Shown here: positions 23,156 to 27,368 of the stretch, in pieces
How the letters are laid out: each line of letters starts with the position of its first letter
How positions within the stretch are numbered: position 1 is the stretch's first letter
Virus record (IMG/VR): IMGVR_UViG_3300020595_002102
Span: 1 to 27,368 of that record
Direction: 5' to 3' (one strand)
Length of the DNA stretch: 27,368 nucleotides
DNA from: a virus
The notes under the pieces: generated by a model
The model's database searches: none
The model's input: the letters and a program-made list of their open reading frames with translations, nothing else
Told to the model about the DNA's origin: nothing
Translations under genes and position numbers: made by a program

Positions 23156-23780
23156 TAATATTGTACATGTTATTGGTAATGGTGATAACGCTGTTTGGTT
23201 TGATAATGCTTCAAAGGGTAAAAAGCTTGTATGCAACAAACCTATGGTAGAGGTTCGTAATCCATATGCCACGTGTATCGTAGATTTTAAGATGATGAAA
23301 GCCTTGACTGAAGGTAGTATCAATCTTGATGGTTTTACTTGGATTTTAGGTTATCGTCCTAAGATTTGGATGGAAAAACATCCTGCGTTTCATATGCGCC
23401 ATGCTTCACACATTAAAGACTTTTATACGGTTCTTCCTAAATATGCAGGCAAGGGAGGTCAGGGATATACAAATCTAAACTGCGGTCACTTTGCCACACA
23501 CTACGCTGCAAATAAACTCAAAGCCGATACTATCCATTTATATGGATTTGATTGCTTATTTGATTTTAGTACAAGATCCATGACGGACTTTGCCTTACAG
23601 TCTGATAGAGGTAACAATAACACTCAACGTTTGACCGATACCTGGCGTCACGTGTTTAACGGTATTTTTAATGAGTTTAAGGACACTCAGTTTGTTTTGC
23701 ACCATAAACACTCCAACTTAAAAATTCCTAAGACGGATAATATGGAGATTGTAGTCCATTCTAAAAAGAAAAAATCTTAA
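23148..23780 (+). CDS. Conserved protein closing the glycan module, function unknown
   Basis: The GTG start (23148) lies in the overlap with the preceding gene. The 210-residue product opens IVHVIGNGDNAVWFDNASKG, a Rossmann-like nucleotide-binding start, and then has NCGHFATHYAANKLKADTIHLYGFDCLFDF and DSDRG-like LQSDRGNNNTQRLTDTW. The middle and C-terminal stretches are strongly patterned and I believe they recur in marine phages next to sugar genes. The glycine-rich N-terminus plus HLYGFDC resembles DUF115/MAF-like sugar proteins, but the likeness is weak. The tail is Lys-rich (SKKKKS). No membrane segment. Confidence 0.6.
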   Translation: MADNIVHVIGNGDNAVWFDNASKGKKLVCNKPMVEVRNPYATCIVDFKMMKALTEGSINLDGFTWILGYRPKIWMEKHPAFHMRHASHIKDFYTVLPKYAGKGGQGYTNLNCGHFATHYAANKLKADTIHLYGFDCLFDFSTRSMTDFALQSDRGNNNTQRLTDTWRHVFNGIFNEFKDTQFVLHHKHSNLKIPKTDNMEIVVHSKKKKS

Positions 23781-23796
23781 CTAATAGTTTGTAAAA

Positions 23797-23825
23797 AATG
23801 CAAATTAGCTGTGTACATTTGCGTT
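23797..23825. repeat. Inverted repeat spanning the -35 region
   Basis: AATGCAAAT (23797-23805) and ATTTGCGTT (23817-23825) pair over nine positions with one G-U, around an 11-base centre that holds most of the -35 box. As DNA it is a plausible operator; as RNA the left arm would be upstream of the transcript start. No such clear repeat flanks the other promoters. Confidence 0.4.
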
Positions 23826-23840
23826 GAAAGAGTATATATT
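23812..23840 (+). promoter_or_regulatory. Sigma70-type promoter for the DUF932 operon
   Basis: A -35 box TGTACA (23812-23817) and -10 box TATATT (23835-23840) are 17 bp apart. The flank GCTGTGTACA matches GTTGTGTACA at the 3766 promoter. Transcription would start near 23847, with AAAGG (23862-23866) eight bases before ATG 23875. It is the only promoter seen between about 3.8 and 25.7 kb. Confidence 0.75.
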
Positions 23841-23874
23841 CATACCATAACATCGACACAGAAAGGTATGAACG

Positions 23875-24819
23875 ATGGCTCACGAAATTGAAATGGTAAA
23901 CGGTGTTGCTCAGATGGCTTATGCAGGTAACCTTCCTTGGCATGGTCTTGGTGCTGAAGTATCTGACGATATTTCTACTAATGATATGATGAAGGCCGCA
24001 GGCCTTGATTGGTCTGTAACCAAGCAGCCTATGTACTACATGGATGATCTGGGCGAGATGGGTGAAGTACCTGGTAAGACTGCTCTGGTCCGTTCCACTG
24101 ACAACAAGGTCATGGACATTGTAGGTGAAGGCTGGAACCCAGTACAGAACCAAGAAGCATTTGACTTTTTTCGTCAGTTTGTAGATGCTGGTGATATGCA
24201 GATGCACACTGCCGGTTCTCTCAAAGGTGGTAAGATGGTCTGGGCTCTGGCTAAGATCAACGATGGTTTTACTATCAAAACTCCACAAGGCGAAGACACT
24301 GTAGAATCCTACCTTCTCTTCTCCAACCCACATCAGTACGGTAAGTCAATCGACGTACGGTTCACTCCAATCCGTGTGGTGTGCAACAACACTCTTACTC
24401 TCTCCATTAACCAGCAGGTAGACAACTACGTTCGCGTGGGTCACCAGACTCCATTCGATGCAGCTACTGCAATGGAAACCCTTGGCATGGCTCAGCAAAA
24501 GATGGAGACTTACCGCAGTGCAGCTGAGTATCTTTGTCAGAAGAAGTATACTTCTGAGCAGATGGTTAATTACTTCAACCAAGTATTTCCTTCTGCTGGT
24601 GAGAAAGCTTCCTATAAAGCACGTGAAGCACAAGAGGTTATGCACACCCAAGCAGGTGCCAACCTTGGTGAAGGTACTTTCTGGCAGCTCTTTAACACTG
24701 TAACCTACATGGCCGACCATACTCTTGGCCGAAATAATGATAACCGCCTTCAGTCTTCTTGGTACGGCACTAATGCCAATGTCAAGAAGAAGGCACTTGA
24801 ACTTGCAGTCGCAGCATAG
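23875..24819 (+). CDS. DUF932 family phage/plasmid-like protein
   Basis: The 314-residue protein has the family hallmarks: PWHGLGAEVSDDISTNDMMKAAGLDWSV near the N-terminus, VGEGWNPVQNQEAFDFFRQF, LVWALAKI-like KMVWALAKIN, and the signature YLLFSNPHQYGKSIDVRFTP followed by RVVCNNTLTLS. DUF932 proteins (TIGR03299 group) are common in phages and plasmids, and their function is unknown; they are thought to act in DNA or establishment processes. Codon use is rich in CGT/CGC and preferred codons, unlike the AT-rich glycan genes, which suggests strong expression. It is the first gene after its own promoter. Confidence 0.88.
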   Translation: MAHEIEMVNGVAQMAYAGNLPWHGLGAEVSDDISTNDMMKAAGLDWSVTKQPMYYMDDLGEMGEVPGKTALVRSTDNKVMDIVGEGWNPVQNQEAFDFFRQFVDAGDMQMHTAGSLKGGKMVWALAKINDGFTIKTPQGEDTVESYLLFSNPHQYGKSIDVRFTPIRVVCNNTLTLSINQQVDNYVRVGHQTPFDAATAMETLGMAQQKMETYRSAAEYLCQKKYTSEQMVNYFNQVFPSAGEKASYKAREAQEVMHTQAGANLGEGTFWQLFNTVTYMADHTLGRNNDNRLQSSWYGTNANVKKKALELAVAA

Positions 24820-24830
24820 GAGAAATGAAA

Positions 24831-25304
24831 ATGAGTTTTTGCAATGAAGTTCGTATTGGCTTTACCCAAATGGTTGGCCAAGAAGGTTTTACAACCAAAG
24901 AATTTGCTCGTAAAATAGGGTTCATTAATGATAATATGAGCCCGGGCAAAATCGGAAATATCATGACTAAAATTACAGATGAGGCTAAAAGATGCCGGGC
25001 ACATGATGATAATCTTGTGGTAAATCCTAAAAAGGGTATGCCGGCGGAAAAGTCTGATCACGCTCACATGATGGAAGAGCTGGGAGTTCGTCTCTACCTG
25101 GAAAATTCAAAACCCAGTAATTCTGAAGGTAAACGTCGCTCGGCTCACCGTTTCAAAGTTGTAGCTATTGATACACAAAAAGTATCAACTTTTGTGAATG
25201 CATCTGTAGGAAATACATTTGAGCAGATTACTACACTTGCAATTCAAGAAGCAACTGACCAACAACTTATCAGCGAACTCTACCGGAGAAGTAACAATGG
25301 CTGA
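24831..25304 (+). CDS. Hypothetical protein (157 aa)
   Basis: AGGAG (24818-24822) is eight bases from ATG 24831, which is better than ATG 24825 (two bases). The product begins MSFCNEVRIGFTQMVGQEGF. The N-terminal third has a helix-turn-helix-like look (TTKEFARKIGFINDNMSPGKIGNI), the middle is basic, and the C-terminal helix carries NTFEQITTLAIQEATDQQL. A DNA-binding regulator is possible but not shown. It is the second gene of the DUF932 operon and overlaps the WYL_2-like gene by 8 bases. Confidence 0.6.
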   Translation: MSFCNEVRIGFTQMVGQEGFTTKEFARKIGFINDNMSPGKIGNIMTKITDEAKRCRAHDDNLVVNPKKGMPAEKSDHAHMMEELGVRLYLENSKPSNSEGKRRSAHRFKVVAIDTQKVSTFVNASVGNTFEQITTLAIQEATDQQLISELYRRSNNG

Positions 25305-25581
25305 TACAAACATGATGAAAAACTTTCTTGAGAAGGTTCAGAAGGGTATTGTTGACGTCCGCTTTGAGAAGGCGGACGGTACCCAGACCAATCGTAAGGT
25401 AACTCTTTCCCCAGATTGGATTCCTTCTGATCAGCCAGGCGTACAACAACCTGAGTATGAAGACCTGCTAGAAAACAAGGATACGATTATGGATAAAGAC
25501 TACCTTCGTGTCTATAGTGTGACTGATCAGGGCTGGCGTACGATTAAGCCCAGTAAGTTAATTAGCTGGATTGGTTCTTAA
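25297..25581 (+). CDS. WYL_2-like (DUF2693) Sm/SH3-fold phage protein
   Basis: The 94-residue protein starts MADTNMMKNFLEKVQKGIVD. It continues VRFEKADGTQTNRKVTLSPDWIP, a gap with an acidic loop, and LRVYSVTDQGWRTIKPSKLISW. A helix, then a small beta barrel with VWD/VTD-x-GWR near the end, fits the WYL_2 family (PF10902, formerly DUF2693), widespread in T4-like phages and possibly nucleic-acid binding. The start was set by GGAG (25285-25288) before ATG 25297; a longer frame from 25219 would only overlap the previous gene. Assignment is from memory of the pattern. Confidence 0.7.
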   Translation: MADTNMMKNFLEKVQKGIVDVRFEKADGTQTNRKVTLSPDWIPSDQPGVQQPEYEDLLENKDTIMDKDYLRVYSVTDQGWRTIKPSKLISWIGS

Positions 25582-25582
25582 G

Positions 25583-25687
25583 ATGCTTAGGTACTTTTTG
25601 CAATACTTAGTTCTTCCAGTAGGTACTATGGTTATGGCATTAGTCTTATCTTATATTAATGCTTTAACTGGGTGGCCTGGATACTAG
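25583..25687 (+). CDS. Possible 34-aa membrane peptide
   Basis: ATG 25583 begins one base after the preceding stop. The product has one transmembrane segment (YFLQYLVLPVGTMVMALVLS) with a basic N-terminus (MLR) and a short WPGY tail, so it would insert with the N-terminus inside. There is no strong ribosome binding site, so expression would rely on coupling. It lies just before the terminator-like hairpin and could be the last gene of the DUF932 operon. Confidence 0.45.
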   Translation: MLRYFLQYLVLPVGTMVMALVLSYINALTGWPGY

Positions 25688-25702
25688 TAACAAAAATGTA
25701 AC

Positions 25703-25740
25703 ACCCCTAAGATAATCTCGCAAGAGTGCATTTTAGGGGT
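25703..25740 (+). terminator. Terminator-like nested hairpin
   Basis: ACCCCTAA (25703-25710) pairs perfectly with TTAGGGGT (25733-25740). Its 22-base loop holds a second small hairpin, CTC-GCAA-GAG (25717-25726), capped by a GNRA-type loop. The following TTACTTTTAT is T-rich but broken. It separates the DUF932 operon from the next promoter, whose -35 box shares its last base. Confidence 0.55.
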
Positions 25741-25768
25741 TTACTTTTATGCCATAATGTCTTATATA
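25740..25768 (+). promoter_or_regulatory. Sigma70-type promoter before the exported hydrolase gene
   Basis: A -35 box TTTACT (25740-25745) and -10 box TATATA (25763-25768) have 17 bp spacing. They are one step weaker than the three other promoters but in the right place, between a terminator-like hairpin and the next gene. The predicted start near 25775 coincides with the (ATTG)4 repeat. Confidence 0.55.
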
Positions 25769-25774
25769 AGTAGT

Positions 25775-25790
25775 ATTGATTGATTGATTG
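25775..25790. repeat. (ATTG)4 tetranucleotide repeat in the leader
   Basis: Four perfect head-to-tail ATTG units start at the predicted transcription start and end 11 bases before ATG 25802. TTG 25784 in the repeat is in frame with the gene. The repeat could change length by slippage and alter the leader, although no frame effect is expected if ATG 25802 is the true start. Confidence 0.7.
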
Positions 25791-25801
25791 GATATTTTGA
25801 T

Positions 25802-26338
25802 ATGCGTAAGCAAACTTTGTATATTGTTATTTTTGTTCTTTCTTTCATTGCAGGTTTTTGGGCATACAATGCCTTTGCAGATGAGACACTTGACTGCAAC
25901 GAAGTAAGTTTCGGTGAGTATGACTACACTGCCATTTCAACTAATCTTCCTACTCGGAATAACAACCCCGGCAACATCCGTAAGACGAAGGTAACCTACT
26001 ATGGTGAAACTACTAATGAGTCTGGATTTGAGTCGTTCGCTGCTCCTGAATGGGGATATGCAGCTATGTTTGATCTTCTGGACCGCCTCTACTCTGGACT
26101 CTCTTTGAGTGAAGCAATCTACAAGTGGGCTCCGCCTGTAGAGAATGACACAGAACGGTATGTTCGGTTTGTTGCTAAGAAGACTGGTTATGACCGGAAT
26201 GAGTATAAAGTAAATGTTAATGATGAAAGCATCATCGAGTTTGCCAAGTGGATGTCTGTCCTAGAAGGCATGAAAGGTTTCTCTGATGATGATGTAAGTT
26301 TTGGATATATGGTATGGGATAAATGTTACAATGACTAA
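25802..26338 (+). CDS. Exported putative peptidoglycan hydrolase (RNNNPGNIR family)
   Basis: The 178-residue protein begins with a Sec signal: MRKQ, hydrophobic YIVIFVLSFIAGFWAY, then AFA at 24-26 as a likely cleavage site. The domain opens with TRNNNPGNIR (51-60), then GFESFAAPEWGYAAMFDLLD, SLSEAIYKWAPPVENDTERYV and VAKKTGYD. I recognise this order from phage proteins often labelled structural protein P5 or lytic protein, probably cell-wall degrading. The hydrophobic start could also act as a signal-arrest-release anchor. Catalytic residues are not certain. ATG 25802 is preferred to TTG 25784; the ribosome binding site is weak (TTGGA). It may serve in lysis. Confidence 0.6.
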   Translation: MRKQTLYIVIFVLSFIAGFWAYNAFADETLDCNEVSFGEYDYTAISTNLPTRNNNPGNIRKTKVTYYGETTNESGFESFAAPEWGYAAMFDLLDRLYSGLSLSEAIYKWAPPVENDTERYVRFVAKKTGYDRNEYKVNVNDESIIEFAKWMSVLEGMKGFSDDDVSFGYMVWDKCYND

Positions 26339-26576
26339 CATGAAAATTTACATTCTTAGTTTCTGGGATTATGAAACCGCTGAGACGGAGACTATGGGGT
26401 ACTATCAAACGAAAGAGTTAGCAAAGTTGGATGCACTTGAGTTGTTTATCCGACTCAAGCGAAGCACTAAGGACGCATATGCCGAGCTGCAATATGAAAA
26501 TTGGAGCTTTAAGAAATTTTGGGACAGCTATTACTTGCACCTTGATTCTGCCACCGTAGAAATGAGCGATGAATAA
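26331..26576 (+). CDS. Hypothetical protein (81 aa)
   Basis: ATG 26331 overlaps the hydrolase gene by 8 bases; ATG 26340 (MKIYILSFWDYETAETETMG) is an alternative. The product has a beta-strand start followed by KELAKLDALELFIRLKRST and an aromatic acidic end (WSFKKFWDSYYLHLD). Small phage proteins of this MKIYIL..G.Y.TKE.A shape are common but have no known role. It ends in a TAATG shared with the next gene. Confidence 0.55.
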   Translation: MTNMKIYILSFWDYETAETETMGYYQTKELAKLDALELFIRLKRSTKDAYAELQYENWSFKKFWDSYYLHLDSATVEMSDE

Positions 26577-26788
26577 TGATTAAGTCAGTGCATCACAAGT
26601 ATGGTACAATAATTGATCCCCCTTCTGGATGGAAGTATGGTTTCCCTAAGCATTTACCAGATAGTAAAGATTATAAAGAGATGCTTAAGGAAAGCGGTTA
26701 TCCAGAAAAAGATATTGATTTTGCAATGAAGCATTCACGAATGTGGTTTACACATGTCGGGTTTAGTTTGGTGAAGGACGATGAATAA
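26576..26788 (+). CDS. Hypothetical protein (70 aa)
   Basis: It begins and ends in TAATG overlaps. The product starts MIKSVHHKYGTIIDPPSGWK, is rich in His, Lys, Pro and Tyr, and has no membrane segment or obvious domain. SGYPEKDIDFAMKHSR suggests a helix-turn. The family is unknown. It lies directly before the hexapeptide-repeat gene and is probably co-translated with it. Confidence 0.5.
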   Translation: MIKSVHHKYGTIIDPPSGWKYGFPKHLPDSKDYKEMLKESGYPEKDIDFAMKHSRMWFTHVGFSLVKDDE

Positions 26789-27368
26789 TGACTAATATTT
26801 ATTTTGATTTTGAAGATGGCAACGGTCCTGTACCAGCACACCAGCATCCTAATGGCGGTGGCTGGGTAGCTGATACTGCTAAAGTATATGAGACTTCTTA
26901 TGTTGGTCCTGATGCTCAGGTCTATGGTGATGCTACAGTCTCTGGTAATGCTCGGGTCTATGGTTATGCTGAGGTCTTTGGTAAAGCTCGGGTCTATGGT
27001 GCTGTTGAGGTCTATGGTAATGCCACGGTCTCTGGTAAGGCCACGGTCTCTGGTAATGCTCGGGGCTATGGTAATGCCACGGTCTCTGGTAAGGCCACGG
27101 TCTCTAGTAATGCTCGGGTCTCTGGTAATGCTCGGGTCTCTGGTAATGCTCTGGTCTCTAGTAATGCTCGGGTCTATGATGATGCTTGGGTCTCTGATGA
27201 TGCTCGGGTCTCTAGTAATGCTACAGTCTCTGGTAATGCTCGGGTCTATGGTAATGCTTGGGTCTCTGGTAATGCTAAGGTCTGTGATGATGATCGGGTC
27301 TGTGATGATGATCAGGTCTATAGTTATACTAAGGTCCAGAAAGAGACCAAGAAAGATCGAATTTTTAT
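26788..27368 (+). CDS. Hexapeptide-repeat (left-handed beta-helix-like) protein, 3' end outside window
   Basis: The frame opens at ATG 26788 in a TAATG overlap and is still open at the right edge after 193 codons. After a 40-residue head (VPAHQHPNGGGWVADTAKVY) come 23 six-residue units of the form G/S/D-N/D/K-A-x-V-S/Y (residues 41-178), for example GNARVY and GKATVS. Six-residue periodicity with Val every sixth position is expected for a left-handed beta-helix, as in hexapeptide transferases and some phage adhesins. The last units degrade (DDDRVC, DDDQVY). The head has PAHQHPNGGG. A tail-associated or receptor role is guesswork; no transferase His is seen. Confidence 0.75.
   Translation, partial: MTNIYFDFEDGNGPVPAHQHPNGGGWVADTAKVYETSYVGPDAQVYGDATVSGNARVYGYAEVFGKARVYGAVEVYGNATVSGKATVSGNARGYGNATVSGKATVSSNARVSGNARVSGNALVSSNARVYDDAWVSDDARVSSNATVSGNARVYGNAWVSGNAKVCDDDRVCDDDQVYSYTKVQKETKKDRIF
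26908..27321 (+). repeat. 23 tandem 18-bp coding repeats
   Basis: Units of 18 bp such as GGTAATGCTCGGGTCTCT run head to tail in phase with the gene, with point changes that mostly alter the first, fourth and sixth codons of each unit. Near-identical blocks (for instance the GGTAATGCCACGGTCTCT units) recur, which is a sign of unequal exchange or slippage. Confidence 0.85.

Noticed and set aside
23761-24333. Long minus-strand ORF (190 codons) across the DUF932 promoter
   Set aside because: It runs antisense through the promoter and the first half of a well-recognised DUF932 gene, has no ribosome binding site or family resemblance, and its length follows from the codon bias of the + strand gene.
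26908-27321. CRISPR-like array
   Set aside because: The 18-bp units are contiguous with no spacers and stay in one reading frame, encoding hexapeptides.

Overview
The window looks like part of the genome of a large marine tailed phage with T4-like (myovirus) affinities. All genes lie on the + strand, are packed almost without gaps, and many are joined by TAATG or ATGA overlaps. The mix is typical of ocean myoviruses: B12-dependent ribonucleotide reductase, SegE-like GIY-YIG protein, FmdB-like small protein, PhoH ATPase, ClpP-like protease, PD-(D/E)XK nuclease, DUF932 protein, 2OG-Fe(II) oxygenases, a tRNA and a long glycan module. No virion structural gene is certain. The host cannot be read from the sequence. 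Dependence on cobalamin, and my recollection that related bilin genes occur on uncultured oceanic phage contigs, would fit a marine proteobacterium.

Layout. 1-3.8 kb: end of a holin-like gene, a near-consensus sigma70-type promoter, class II ribonucleotide reductase, an intrinsic terminator, a SegE-like protein and a DUF6433-like protein. 3.8-5.6 kb: a second promoter with a structured leader, small unknown genes, a HAD phosphatase, a glycine-zipper lipoprotein and a 39-codon signal-peptide ORF. 5.6-7.8 kb: a HAD/nucleotidyltransferase fusion and a very AT-rich glycosyltransferase-like gene. 7.8-9.1 kb: tRNA-Arg(TCT), two unknown genes and a 2OG oxygenase. 9.1-11.5 kb: GMP reductase, heme oxygenase and a ferredoxin-dependent bilin reductase, which together form a heme-to-bilin pathway. 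11.5-14.4 kb: FmdB-like, PhoH, cupin, nuclease and ClpP-like genes. 14.4-23.8 kb: an unbroken glycan module with a cytidylyltransferase-cupin fusion, three DxD glycosyltransferases, three related capsule-type transferases, three methyltransferases (one FkbM), a sulfotransferase and a second 2OG oxygenase. 23.8-27.4 kb: a third promoter with DUF932 and WYL_2-like genes, a terminator-like hairpin and fourth promoter, an exported putative peptidoglycan hydrolase, and an open-ended gene of 18-bp (hexapeptide) repeats.

The parts suggest three host-directed programmes: nucleotide supply (RNR, GMP reductase), heme breakdown to a bilin, and synthesis of a methylated and probably sulfated glycan. Four promoters share the form TKTAC(A/T)-17 bp-TATAWT/TATATA and divide the window into transcription units. 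The glycan genes favour the AGA arginine codon, which the phage tRNA would read, while the replication genes favour CGN.
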